The notes: generated by a model not told the origin, from the sequence alone. A DNA stretch of 32,049 bases from BTUB01 sp964392765 (GCA_964392765.1 CAYMRF010000009.1:1-32049), one strand, 5' to 3'. Shown: positions 16,328-24,667, numbered from the stretch's first letter. Made by a program: numbers and translations.

Positions 16328-16626
16328 AACAAAAAAAACAATACCGAGAATTTGTAGATACTATCCAAGAAGAATTAAGAAATCCTGAATTTGCTCTCGC
16401 ATATCTCAATGATGTATTAGCATCTGGCGACAGAAAAGCTTTTTTAATAGCCTTAAAAGACGTTATTGAAGCCAGAGGCGATATTACTGGTTTTGCAAAA
16501 GCAGCACATACGCCGCGCCAGAATATTTATCGCATGCTTTCCGCAGAAGGAAATCCAACCTTTGATAATCTTACCTCTATTTTCGACGCAATGGGCGTGC
16601 AAATGCAACTTTCTATTAAAGCTTAA
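16324..16626 (+). CDS. HigA-type antitoxin (HI1420 family, HTH)
   Basis: The 100-residue protein matches the antidote partner of this toxin family: helical N-terminus (EELRNPEFALAYLNDVLASG), then a Cro/XRE-like helix-turn-helix (GDITGFAKAAHTPRQNIYRM) and the typical ending SAEGNPTFDNL with MGVQMQLS. It neutralises the toxin and probably binds the palindrome at 15972-15989 to repress the pair. Toxin-first order is usual for this family. The GGGGAA just before the ATG, within the toxin end, is its SD. Confidence 0.92.
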   Translation: MKQKKQYREFVDTIQEELRNPEFALAYLNDVLASGDRKAFLIALKDVIEARGDITGFAKAAHTPRQNIYRMLSAEGNPTFDNLTSIFDAMGVQMQLSIKA

Positions 16627-16651
16627 TTTAGCTTCTTGTTTTATTTAACTA

Positions 16652-17101
16652 TCAATCACTGATTTCATCTTCATTGGGTAAAGATTGCAGAAGTTCTAAT
16701 TTTTTTTCTTCGAGTGCTTTTCTGTGGTTTTCCAGCGCATCAAAAGCATCATAATCTGGCATCTCAAATGGATAACGCGCTGCTTCATTTAGCTTGCCAA
16801 CCGTCTGGTGAAAGTTTTTGAACTGTTCAACTTCAATGGCTGCAAGCTGACCATACATTTTTGCATAGCTTTCGTGTTCTTTTTGCTTATTTTCAAAATA
16901 AATTACTCTTTTTTCAAAAACATCAGCAATGGATTTCCACGCTCTTTGCTGCTCCGTTTTTGGCTTATCTGAAAATATTCTCGCTAATGGAATTGTAAGA
17001 CTCGGCCTAGAGGGCGCACATCGAATTAATGGCCGCATTGCATTTGTATCTAGAACAACAAAAGCCACTATGCTTGCTAAAAATGCTATATTTTTTATCA
17101 T
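16652..17101 (-). CDS. Secreted coiled-coil protein, 149 aa
   Basis: Signal peptide 1-21 ending TNA, then Met22. After a Pro/Arg-rich stretch the protein is helical, with likely coiled coil at about 50-105 (KPKTEQQRAWKSIADVFEK onward) and a second Glu/Lys-rich helix near 125-142; the C-terminus is acidic. AAGG precedes ATG. It ends 25 bp from the antitoxin gene (convergent) and starts 16 bp after the CTIL-ending gene, likely in the same operon. No family recognised. Confidence 0.8.
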   Translation of the reverse strand: MIKNIAFLASIVAFVVLDTNAMRPLIRCAPSRPSLTIPLARIFSDKPKTEQQRAWKSIADVFEKRVIYFENKQKEHESYAKMYGQLAAIEVEQFKNFHQTVGKLNEAARYPFEMPDYDAFDALENHRKALEEKKLELLQSLPNEDEISD

Positions 17102-17117
17102 GATAAACCTTAAACAA

Positions 17118-17618
17118 TTATAAAATTGTACAGACCTTTGCCTCTTCTTCTTCTTGCTGTGCGCGTTCTTTTATTCTCTTACTTACACCTTCTAGACTAA
17201 TTAATTCGCATTGTACTGGAACCTCCAAATGATGAAGGCAGTCAAAAGCAGCTTCAAGCTCAGCATTAATTTTTGCTTTTTTATCAATGCTGCCTGCAGA
17301 AACCTGTAAATGTAAAACCCCACCCTGTTCTTTTATAATCTGAAGCGCTCTGATGATTTTTGTTTTTCGGCCACAATCATCACATTCACCTTCGCTTTGA
17401 CCTAAAAGATATCCGGCAGCAAAACTTCGAGCAGAATGCGAAGTTCGAAATTGTCGGGACGGGACACTCGCTTGTAAAGTTCGCACCGCAAGAACAGGCG
17501 ATGCCACTTGCCTCATGCTCGGATGAGGGATTACGGGGATTGCTGCTCTGACCATTGGCATAATTTGATTTGAATATGCTATTATTAATAGTGCTAAACA
17601 CAGTAAATTGCGAATCAT
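17118..17618 (-). CDS. Secreted protein, 166 aa, ending in a CaaX-like box (CTIL)
   Basis: The frame opens at 17675, but ATG 17616-17618 has AGGAG at SD distance and starts the signal peptide (about 1-22). An Arg/Ser/Pro-rich region (24-66) leads to a CDDC pair (79, 82), then a mixed alpha/beta-looking domain (85-150) and an acidic EEEE run. The last four residues are Cys163-Thr-Ile-Leu, matching a eukaryotic CaaX prenylation signal (Leu at the end favours geranylgeranylation). The cytosolic fate needed for prenylation is inferred. No named family recognised. Confidence 0.8.
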   Translation of the reverse strand: MIRNLLCLALLIIAYSNQIMPMVRAAIPVIPHPSMRQVASPVLAVRTLQASVPSRQFRTSHSARSFAAGYLLGQSEGECDDCGRKTKIIRALQIIKEQGGVLHLQVSAGSIDKKAKINAELEAAFDCLHHLEVPVQCELISLEGVSKRIKERAQQEEEEAKVCTIL

Positions 17619-17651
17619 AATAGATCTCCTGAAGCATAGAGCTTTGAACAT

Positions 17652-17680
17652 TTGTTTAAATAGCAATGCAATCATATTAA
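17652..17680 (+). promoter_or_regulatory. Probable promoter of the HerA-like gene
   Basis: TTGTTT (17652-17657), 17 bp, TATTAA (17675-17680). Predicted start of transcription is about 8 bp before ATG 17695, which lacks an SD, so the message would have almost no leader. Confidence 0.45.
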
Positions 17681-17694
17681 AAAGTAATCAACAT

Positions 17695-19305
17695 ATGAAG
17701 AAAAAAATTGGCCATATTATTTCCGGCTCGCTCACTGAGGGACTCTTAATGCGCATCAACCCGGAGACAAATCCCGAGAGTATCAAAACGGGCAAATTTG
17801 TTTCTATCGTGGGCGCAGATCATAAATATTTCTCATTAATCACCGATTTAACTTTAGCAATCTCCCATCCTGATATTTTATTATTTCCGCCATCAGCAAA
17901 AGAGCAATTGTTGCTCTCATTTTTAAAGCAAAAAGATATCTATGCCACTGCAAATTTAAAGCCAATGCTCATGCTGGGCGCTGATGCGCGACCCATGCCA
18001 GTAAAAACTATTCCTCCCCATTTTTCTAATGTGCTGGAAGTTGATAATAAAGATGTTGCTCTTATTTTTGGCAATGAAGATAGCCCCGATAAGCGTTACT
18101 TTAATATCGGCTGCCCCTTGGATATGACTACGCCAGTCTGCTTGGATCTTGAACGCTTAACTGAGCGCAGCAATGGCATTTTTGGAAAAACCGGAACGGG
18201 AAAAACATTTATCACCCGTTTAGTGCTAGCCGGGCTTATTAAAAATGATAAAGCAGTAAATCTCATTTTTGATATGCACAGCGAATATGGCTTGCAAGCG
18301 CGCAAAGAGGGCGGTTCACTTTCATTTGTGAAAGGATTAAAAACATTATTTCCGGGCAAAGTGGTGATCTTTTCTTTAGATCCGGAATCCACGCGTCGTC
18401 GCGGAGGAATGCCCGATGTTGAGCTTACCCTTTCATATCAATCGGTAAACGTTGAAGATATTCTCTCATTGGGCGACGAACTTGGATTGCATTCCACCGC
18501 TCTTGAAGCTGCCTATTTAATTGCCGCAAAATATAAGCAAAATTGGTTACAAGAATTATTATCCCAAGGGGATAATCTCAAAGAGTTTGCGCAACAATTG
18601 GGCGGCCATCCTGAATCTATTGCCGCATTATATCGCAAATTAAAACGTATTGAGCGGTTGCCGTTCTTTAAGCCCGGCACTCCCGGCGCGTATAAAGATC
18701 ACTCCGTGATTGATCAAATGATGGAATATATTGATCGGGGTATTAGCGTGATCGTGGAATTTGGCAATTTCACTTCCACCTTTTGCTATCTATTAATCGC
18801 TAATATTATCACGCGCAGAATTCACCAAGAATATGTGAGCAAAACAGAAAAATATCTGGGATCTCAAAAAAAAGAGGATGAGCCAAAAAAGCTGATGATC
18901 ACTATTGAAGAGGCGCATAAATTCTTAAATCCATCCGCAGCGCGCCAAACTATTTTTGGCATTATTGCCCGTGAGATGAGAAAATATTATGTTTCACTCT
19001 TGGTCGTTGATCAACGGCCCTCGGGTATTTGCGAAGAGATCCTCTCGCAAATTGGCACTAAGATTGTGGCACAATTAAATGATGAAAAAGATATTCAAGC
19101 GGTACTCACGGGAGTGAGTGGCGCTAATAATCTGCGTGCAATTTTAGCTTCTCTTGATAGCAAGAAGCAGGCCCTCCTGCTGGGACATGCGCTCACCATG
19201 CCGATCGTAATCCAAACACGCGAATATGATGAAGAATTTTATCGCGCAATGGGAGAAACGGTAACAGCAAAACAAATTGATCAATTTGTGCAGGAACTAT
19301 TTTAA
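17695..19305 (+). CDS. HerA-like hexameric ATPase/DNA translocase
   Basis: ATG 17695 is chosen over the longer frame from 17608. The N-terminus (GHIISGSLTEGLLMRI) resembles the HerA-ATP-synthase (HAS) barrel with a KFVSIVG motif. Walker A GKTGTGKT (164-171), IFDMHSEYG (about 191-199) and Walker B LMITIEEAHKFL follow, with an arginine-rich IIAREMRKY segment. HerA translocates DNA, in archaea with the NurA nuclease for end resection and in bacteria sometimes in defence systems. No NurA, Sir2 or other known partner is adjacent. Length 536 is normal. Confidence 0.88.
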   Translation: MKKKIGHIISGSLTEGLLMRINPETNPESIKTGKFVSIVGADHKYFSLITDLTLAISHPDILLFPPSAKEQLLLSFLKQKDIYATANLKPMLMLGADARPMPVKTIPPHFSNVLEVDNKDVALIFGNEDSPDKRYFNIGCPLDMTTPVCLDLERLTERSNGIFGKTGTGKTFITRLVLAGLIKNDKAVNLIFDMHSEYGLQARKEGGSLSFVKGLKTLFPGKVVIFSLDPESTRRRGGMPDVELTLSYQSVNVEDILSLGDELGLHSTALEAAYLIAAKYKQNWLQELLSQGDNLKEFAQQLGGHPESIAALYRKLKRIERLPFFKPGTPGAYKDHSVIDQMMEYIDRGISVIVEFGNFTSTFCYLLIANIITRRIHQEYVSKTEKYLGSQKKEDEPKKLMITIEEAHKFLNPSAARQTIFGIIAREMRKYYVSLLVVDQRPSGICEEILSQIGTKIVAQLNDEKDIQAVLTGVSGANNLRAILASLDSKKQALLLGHALTMPIVIQTREYDEEFYRAMGETVTAKQIDQFVQELF

Positions 19306-19340
19306 AAAATTTGCCCTATTTCCAACAAAAAAAACTTTGC

Positions 19341-19368
19341 TTGACCTTTGATCTAGAGCAGCTAGAAT
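19341..19368 (+). promoter_or_regulatory. Promoter of the 19423 gene and probably the transport genes
   Basis: TTGACC (19341-19346), 16 bp, TAGAAT (19363-19368). The leader of about 48 nt ends in a perfect SD, AAGGAGG, at 19408-19414. Confidence 0.65.
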
Positions 19369-19422
19369 TGGGATCAGCAAGCATCAAAATCTATACCATC
19401 TGAATATAAGGAGGTATTTCTT

Positions 19423-19941
19423 ATGACGTATTCTTTTAGAGTAGGCGCTTTTTTTATTTTTTTTCTAAGCGCGACAAGCCTATCCAACGCGCAAACCATT
19501 AAAGAGAAGCATCTGCCAACTTATATTATGGATTGCCTGGATTACTGGTTTTATCCGAATCACAATCATCCGCAAATTTCTTCATTGGGCCGCTCTATTT
19601 ATGAAGAGGTTATCAATTCTTCTAATTATGAGTATGAATGGGATTGGAGCTCACTAGCCTATGAGATCGTGTATCCACTTGATTATGTTGAGCAAATAAT
19701 ACGCGGCGCAATAATCCAACATATTGCCTCAACAAGCTATGATTATGCACGAGAGATCGCATCGCGGGAAAATGCTCGCCGTATTTCTGAATATATTTAT
19801 AATTATTTATTTAATTATTGCTCAAAGACAGCAATTCTGCCGCAAGGCATTTTTGCCGGATGCGTTGGCAATGATTTAAGAAATTGGGTATGGCAAATTT
19901 ATACTCAAGCAACCCCGGGCTACGCACCAGCGTCATATTAA
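19423..19941 (+). CDS. Secreted Tyr-rich protein, 172 aa, unknown function
   Basis: Signal peptide about 1-23 (ending SNA, then QTIKEK). The mature protein is rich in Tyr, Ile, Asn and Trp (YEYEWDWSSLAYEIVYPLDY) with three Cys, and looks helical and compact. AAGGAGG is the strongest SD in the window, implying high expression. It precedes the amino-acid binding protein by 27 bp and could share its mRNA. No family recognised. Confidence 0.82.
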   Translation: MTYSFRVGAFFIFFLSATSLSNAQTIKEKHLPTYIMDCLDYWFYPNHNHPQISSLGRSIYEEVINSSNYEYEWDWSSLAYEIVYPLDYVEQIIRGAIIQHIASTSYDYAREIASRENARRISEYIYNYLFNYCSKTAILPQGIFAGCVGNDLRNWVWQIYTQATPGYAPASY

Positions 19942-19968
19942 AATTAATACAGCACTTAGGTAATTATC

Positions 19969-20733
19969 ATGAATAAAATAGTACCATTTCTTTTAGCATC
20001 ATTATTAGTAAGTTTCATATTAGTGTGGCGTATGGCAAATCGCCCTTCGACGCAAACGCGCCAACCAGAAAACGTGTTACTGGTGGGCACGAATGCCGAA
20101 TACGCACCCTTTAGTTTTGTGCAAGGCAAAACCGTAACCGGCTTTGATATTGATTTAATTGAAGAAGTAGCAAAACGTTTAGGCAAAACCGTTCAATTGC
20201 AAGATATGCCCTTTGACGGTTTAATCTCATCTTTGCAATTAGGCACTATTCAAGTAATCGCTGCAGGCATTACTCCTACCGCAGAACGTGCTGAGCGAAT
20301 TCTATTCACCAAGCCATATTTAACCGGCGATCAACTATTAATTGTGAGCCGTGCTGATGCCCCGCTTAAAACAGTTGAACAACTAAAGGGCAAAAATGTT
20401 GCCGTGAATGAAGGGTTCACTGCTGATTATTACATGTCTAAAATTTCGGGTATTGAGTTAACTAAATTTGCTACTGCCATCGAATCATTTATGACGCTCG
20501 AAAGCGGCCGTGTAGATGCTTTAGTTGCGGCTAAAAATACCGTTAAACCATTCCTTGATCATTATGGCGCGCAGAACTTTTCTGTTTCACCAATTCCCGG
20601 AACCACGGATGAATATGCGCTGGCAATCTCTAAGCAAAATCCAGAATTGCTCGAACCAATTCAAAATGCAATCGATGATATGGCCGCTGATGGCACGCTT
20701 GAAAAGCTTAAAGCTAAATGGGGATTACAATAG
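19969..20733 (+). CDS. Amino-acid ABC transporter substrate-binding protein (family 3)
   Basis: 254 residues with an N-terminal hydrophobic anchor or signal (5-22) and no lipobox Cys. The mature part is a family-3 solute-binding protein: GTNAEYAPFSFVQGKTVTGFDIDLIEEVAK, the DMPFDGLISSLQLG segment and IAAGITPTAERAERILFTKPY. This family binds polar amino acids such as Gln, Arg or His; the ligand cannot be read. It delivers to the permease at 21525 and ATPase at 22171. Amino-acid scavenging fits an intracellular lifestyle. Confidence 0.92.
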   Translation: MNKIVPFLLASLLVSFILVWRMANRPSTQTRQPENVLLVGTNAEYAPFSFVQGKTVTGFDIDLIEEVAKRLGKTVQLQDMPFDGLISSLQLGTIQVIAAGITPTAERAERILFTKPYLTGDQLLIVSRADAPLKTVEQLKGKNVAVNEGFTADYYMSKISGIELTKFATAIESFMTLESGRVDALVAAKNTVKPFLDHYGAQNFSVSPIPGTTDEYALAISKQNPELLEPIQNAIDDMAADGTLEKLKAKWGLQ

Positions 20734-21188
20734 TGAAAAAATTATTGTTTACTCTTTTGCTTGCCTGCACCATTGTCCAGGCAGAAGATTATATTAATAA
20801 GTACTTCCCCGAAAATTCAATCCTACGACAAAAGCACAACAATGAACCGCGGGGAACTTGGTTTGGATTTGATAATGAGGTGCGTAGTGCTTGCGATAGA
20901 ATTAATTACGTCTTTTCAATACAAACAAAATTATTCTATACCGAATTTACCTACATGTGCCACCATCCATATGAGAGCCTAGAACAAGATATTCGTATTG
21001 TATTAGCAGATTTTGATGAAGAAATAATACAGCACGCGATTGATTGGGCTATAGAAGTTTACAAGCACTTAGGAAATAAAGCTCAAGAAGAATATCAAAA
21101 AACTTCTGAATATTTAGCTATTCTTGCACGTGAAAAAAGAAGAGAAGCTATTCGTGAAGAATTGAAAAAAAGAGATCAAAATAAGTAA
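20733..21188 (+). CDS. Secreted protein, 151 aa, unknown function (GTG start)
   Basis: GTG 20733 is preferred to the in-frame ATG at 20718: it overlaps the TAG of the binding-protein gene by one base (TAGTG), has GGGGAT at SD distance, and gives a clean signal peptide (KKLLFTLLLACTIVQA, then EDYINK). The mature protein is acidic to neutral with three Cys and a long Glu/Lys/Arg-rich helical C-terminus. It is inserted between transporter genes, so a periplasmic helper of uptake is possible but not shown. Confidence 0.78.
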   Translation: MKKLLFTLLLACTIVQAEDYINKYFPENSILRQKHNNEPRGTWFGFDNEVRSACDRINYVFSIQTKLFYTEFTYMCHHPYESLEQDIRIVLADFDEEIIQHAIDWAIEVYKHLGNKAQEEYQKTSEYLAILAREKRREAIREELKKRDQNK

Positions 21189-21192
21189 TTTT

Positions 21193-21453
21193 TTACTTTT
21201 GGCTTTTTTCTTCAGCCAATATTTCCGCTTTTTTAGCTAGTCCGCGATTATAACCGCCAAGGCCGCCATCAGAACGGATCACGCGATGGCACGGAATATC
21301 AGGATTATGGTTTTTGCTCATAATCATGCCCACAGCTCGTGCCGCTGCCGGATTGCCTGCGATTGCCGCTACTTGGCCATACGTCATAGTCTTGCCCTTA
21401 GGGATTTTTGCGACGATTTGCAGGACTTTTTGAGTAAATGTAATGGTTTTCAT
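21193..21453 (-). CDS. Single-domain O6-alkylguanine-DNA alkyltransferase (MGMT/Ogt C-terminal domain)
   Basis: The 86 residues match only the DNA-binding, active-site domain of MGMT: TYGQVAAIAGNPAAARAVG (helix-turn-helix with the Arg finger region) and IPCHRVIRSDGGLGGY with nucleophile Cys55. Alkyltransferase-like proteins of the same length carry Trp instead of Cys there, so this one is predicted to be catalytic. The usual N-terminal domain of about 70-80 residues is missing. It lies on the opposite strand between transport genes, 4 bp from a convergent stop. Confidence 0.88.
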   Translation of the reverse strand: MKTITFTQKVLQIVAKIPKGKTMTYGQVAAIAGNPAAARAVGMIMSKNHNPDIPCHRVIRSDGGLGGYNRGLAKKAEILAEEKSQK

Positions 21454-21524
21454 GGTGAATACTTTTAAAAAATAGATAATTTCACTACGCTATATTTATA
21501 TACTTTACACTATTCTGGAAATTT

Positions 21525-22184
21525 ATGATCAATTTTCAACTTATTCAAGAATCGTTACCATTGCTCCTGCACGGAGCATTCGTAAGCTTGCAAATCGCCG
21601 CACTCGGGGCTTTTATCGGCATACTTTTTGGCACTGTGCTCGGACTTATGCAAACAAGCCGTTCTACGATTTTGCGCTGGCTTTCAACTATCTATGTTAC
21701 CATCATTCGCGGTATCCCTATGCTTATCCAAATCATGGCGGCATTTTATATCCTGCCTCAGCTTGGAATTTTAATTCCGGCCTTTTGGGTGGCCGTGCTT
21801 GCCATTGGATTTAATAGCGCTGCATACGTGAGCCAAATTATTAAAGCAGGAATCCGCTCTATTGGCAAAGGGCAAATCGAGGCAGGCCGCGTACTGGGCC
21901 TGAGCAATATGCAAATTACCCGCTTTATCGTGTTACCCCAAGCATTTCGATTAGTGATTCCAGCCCTTGGTAATGAATTTATTACCCTCATTAAAGATTC
22001 TGCACTTGCCTCAACCATTGGCGTGGTTGAACTCACCAAAGAAGGAATTTTTATTCGCGGAAGAACGTTTGATTCTATCACCGTTTTCTTTGCAGTCGCA
22101 TGCATCTATCTGATTATGACAACTACACTCACTCTTTTTATTAACTGGCTTGAAAAAAGGATGAATCAACATGTTAGACATTAA
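21525..22184 (+). CDS. Amino-acid ABC transporter permease (HisM/GlnP type)
   Basis: 219 residues with about five membrane helices. The EAA loop that docks the ATPase is clear at about 119-152 (EAGRVLGLSNMQITRFIVLP, then PALGNEFITLIKDSAL). The N-terminal LLHGAFVSLQIAALGAFIG is typical of polar amino-acid permeases. The ATPase gene overlaps its end by 14 bp. Only one permease is present, so it probably works as a homodimer with the binding protein at 19969. Confidence 0.94.
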   Translation: MINFQLIQESLPLLLHGAFVSLQIAALGAFIGILFGTVLGLMQTSRSTILRWLSTIYVTIIRGIPMLIQIMAAFYILPQLGILIPAFWVAVLAIGFNSAAYVSQIIKAGIRSIGKGQIEAGRVLGLSNMQITRFIVLPQAFRLVIPALGNEFITLIKDSALASTIGVVELTKEGIFIRGRTFDSITVFFAVACIYLIMTTTLTLFINWLEKRMNQHVRH

Positions 22185-22884
22185 AAACGTCAGCAAAAAA
22201 TATGGCGCTAAAACTATCCTTGATCATGTCTCTTTGCAAGTGAATAAAGGGGAGATAGCTGTTTTGCTCGGTTCCTCAGGAGTTGGCAAATCAACGCTCT
22301 TGCGCGTTCTTAATCACCTGGAAATTCCAGATTCTGGATCATTTTCTTTAAATGGAAAACCATTAGATTTAAATACCGTAAATCAAACGCATACGGTTGG
22401 CTTTGTATTTCAAAATTTTAATCTTTTTGATCATTTAACGGTTGAAGAGAATATCACACTGCCTTTGGAAAAGGCTTTAGGAAAATCAAATTCTGAATCA
22501 AAAACAATCGCGACGCGATTATTAAATCACTATGGCCTTGCAGAGAAAGCAAAAGCGTATCCATCAGATTTATCTGGCGGCCAAAAGCAACGCCTTGCAC
22601 TCGCACGAACGCTAGCGCTCAAGCCCCAAGTGGTCTGCCTTGATGAGCCGACCTCTGCCCTGGATCCGTTGCTCACCGCCCATGTAGCCTCCATTATCCA
22701 AGAACTCGCCAAAGAGGGGTATATCGTATTAGTAGCTACCCATGATACGAGCCTTATCGAACGCCTTCATTCCACTATTTATCTTATGAAACAAGGCAAA
22801 ATTGTTGAAACGGCTGCTTCAGGCGAACTGGCTAAAAGCCCGGATTCTTACCCACTAATTAAGAACTTTATTGCCGGTGTTTAA
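22171..22884 (+). CDS. Amino-acid ABC transporter ATP-binding protein (GlnQ type)
   Basis: 237 residues: Walker A GSSGVGKST (34-42), Q-loop FQNFNLF with Gln81, signature LSGGQKQR (134-141), Walker B VVCLDE (154-159) with PTSALDP, and switch His191. This is the energy-coupling subunit for the permease with which it overlaps by 14 bp; AAAGGATG inside the permease gene acts as SD. It closes the transport operon. No C-terminal regulatory domain. Confidence 0.95.
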   Translation: MLDIKNVSKKYGAKTILDHVSLQVNKGEIAVLLGSSGVGKSTLLRVLNHLEIPDSGSFSLNGKPLDLNTVNQTHTVGFVFQNFNLFDHLTVEENITLPLEKALGKSNSESKTIATRLLNHYGLAEKAKAYPSDLSGGQKQRLALARTLALKPQVVCLDEPTSALDPLLTAHVASIIQELAKEGYIVLVATHDTSLIERLHSTIYLMKQGKIVETAASGELAKSPDSYPLIKNFIAGV

Positions 22885-22972
22885 AGCTCTTTTCTCATAG
22901 AAACAGGCAAAGACTGGACAAATACAGGTTCAAATCGTCAATTTTATTCAATTTGTCAATTTTACAATTATG

Positions 22973-23015
22973 AGACCTCTAGTATCCTTAATAATAAGAT
23001 TACCAATGGAGGTCT
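22973..23015 (+). promoter_or_regulatory. Inverted repeat that could sequester the SD of the 23019 gene
   Basis: AGACCTC (22973-22979) is the exact complement of GAGGTCT (23009-23015), which contains the SD GGAGG (23008-23012). If transcription starts upstream, at the TACAAT or TTGTCA region, the leader could fold and hide the SD. A start at TAGTAT (22980-22985) would remove the left arm. The direct repeats GTCAATTTTA at 22937 and 22956 are also nearby. Confidence 0.4.
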
Positions 23016-23018
23016 TCT

Positions 23019-23801
23019 ATGAACGTTAAAGCGATTCTTTTATCCCTTATTTTGGCTTGTGGCTTATTGCCTGGAACTGCCAATTCTATGCAAAGCAGCT
23101 GGTTTTCTACTGCAAAATTATCTGCTTTAGCACAAAAAGTTGCTCAATCAGATACCCTCAGTTGGCTTGATCAATATAAAGCTCCTCTTTTAATTGGGGC
23201 AACTGCTCTTATTGCAGCGGGGGCCTATAAATATTTTTGGAAAAAAACAAAACAAATCGCAGAACCAACCAATGAACAAATTAAAGCTCAGATAAAAAGT
23301 GAAACATTTGCTCAACTTATTGAGTATGACAAAAAAGTGCAACAAAAGAGAGATGAGCTCTTAAATGAAAAACAAGAAAGAAAAGAAGCACTGAAACGCC
23401 AACAACGTATGATTGATGCAATACTGACAACAAATAAAAACTCTCTAGAAGTAAATGAAGAATTAGATGGAAAAGCAAAAATAATAGCTGATGAAATAAA
23501 ACAAATTGAGAAAAAAGATATCGCTCCGATTTATTATCGAACACTCATAGAGCCTTTCACTACAACAAGAATCTCGCAACCATTACTTCAGACTGATTAT
23601 CGCTTAATCTTAAAGCCACTTATTCATAGAACAAGCAATGATTTATTGGGCGTTGAAGCAGAATATTATTACTACTGCGATAAAAGCAGAGAGATCGTTG
23701 AACTCCCTTTTGAAATACCGCAAGAACCAGCGGATAGCTCAATGATTAATGATCAAAAGATGGTCGAACCAAAAGAAACCGCTATTCCTGAATTAGATTA
23801 A
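23019..23801 (+). CDS. Exported membrane-anchored coiled-coil protein, 260 aa
   Basis: Signal peptide 1-23 (ending ANS), then Met24. A second hydrophobic helix (about 55-70, LLIGATALIAAGAYKYF) is a likely membrane anchor, followed by a long charged coiled coil (about 82-165, Lys/Glu/Gln-rich) and a beta-looking segment with YYYYCDKSREIVELPFEIP. The last 25 residues are acidic and Pro-rich. GGAGG is the SD. It shares the direction, and probably the operon, of the next gene (18 bp apart). No family recognised. Confidence 0.82.
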   Translation: MNVKAILLSLILACGLLPGTANSMQSSWFSTAKLSALAQKVAQSDTLSWLDQYKAPLLIGATALIAAGAYKYFWKKTKQIAEPTNEQIKAQIKSETFAQLIEYDKKVQQKRDELLNEKQERKEALKRQQRMIDAILTTNKNSLEVNEELDGKAKIIADEIKQIEKKDIAPIYYRTLIEPFTTTRISQPLLQTDYRLILKPLIHRTSNDLLGVEAEYYYYCDKSREIVELPFEIPQEPADSSMINDQKMVEPKETAIPELD

Positions 23802-23819
23802 GAATGCAATGGAGTCTTT

Positions 23820-24602
23820 ATGAATCTTAAAAATTTCACCGCAACTCTTATTCTAGTTATCAATGCACCAATCGTAGCGATGCCGCCAAAAGCTGGCGCC
23901 GTGATCGACCCAGTTAAGCAAGGTGGCGATTATACCGTTGCTCTTGCCAATAGCTCTCTTGCAAATATTTCATCTGCATTACCTACCGTAACGCAAGTCA
24001 CCAAAGCGAGCACTGATCTATTCAAAACTAAAGGAATTCCCGTAATCATAACTACTGCCGCGGGAATGATGCCGTGGTGGGCATTAACCACCGGCACTGG
24101 ATACTTGCTACTTAGCCAATGCTCAATTTCTGATCCAGCAGTACTCACCGCTTTAGCCTCTGGCGCAAGCTATGCTGCAGGGGAACAAACAAATTCATTG
24201 GTAAAAAAATGCATCAATAATCCTGTAATGCAACGAGCAGCGCAGTTTGCATTATGCGCCGCATGTATAGGAATGTCTTACACGGGTAGCAACATTACCA
24301 TGGCAGCAGCGCTTGTTGGAGCAGCACAAGCAATTGGCATACAAACCATTATGGATGCATCAGCATTCTTTACTACATCGAAATCAAATGAAACATCCAG
24401 CACATCTTCTTCTTGGATTTGCCCTGAAACTAAAGCTGCTATGATGGATGGCGCAATCAATGCAATGAACACCATTATTCCGAGTATGTGCGTTGCAAAT
24501 ATGTGCGATTCAAATGCTTTATTACGCATATTATTATATGAGCAAGCATATCGCTTAGCACAGTCTGGATGCAGTGCTGCACAACAATTTATAAAGAAAT
24601 AA
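23820..24602 (+). CDS. Exported hydrophobic Ala/Ser-rich protein, 260 aa
   Basis: Signal peptide 1-20 ending IVA, then Met21. The mature protein holds several moderately hydrophobic helices (about 74-100, 105-120, 137-180) rich in Ala, Thr and Gly, so it may insert in a membrane. Six or more Cys are spread along it, including CAAC (about 143-147) and MCVANMCDSNALL. GGAG precedes ATG. It resembles no family I recognise; membrane-active exported protein is a guess. Confidence 0.8.
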   Translation: MNLKNFTATLILVINAPIVAMPPKAGAVIDPVKQGGDYTVALANSSLANISSALPTVTQVTKASTDLFKTKGIPVIITTAAGMMPWWALTTGTGYLLLSQCSISDPAVLTALASGASYAAGEQTNSLVKKCINNPVMQRAAQFALCAACIGMSYTGSNITMAAALVGAAQAIGIQTIMDASAFFTTSKSNETSSTSSSWICPETKAAMMDGAINAMNTIIPSMCVANMCDSNALLRILLYEQAYRLAQSGCSAAQQFIKK

Positions 24603-24632
24603 ATACACTTCGTAAAAACGAAATCCAATTTC

Positions 24633-24661
24633 TTGACAACTTTTTTGGCGATTGCTAGGAT
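24633..24661 (+). promoter_or_regulatory. Strong promoter of a short structured transcription unit
   Basis: Consensus -35 TTGACA (24633-24638), 17 bp, TAGGAT (24656-24661). It lies 31 bp after the stop of the previous gene and 120 bp before an intrinsic terminator, with no ORF having an SD in between. Confidence 0.6.
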
Positions 24662-24667
24662 CAAGCC

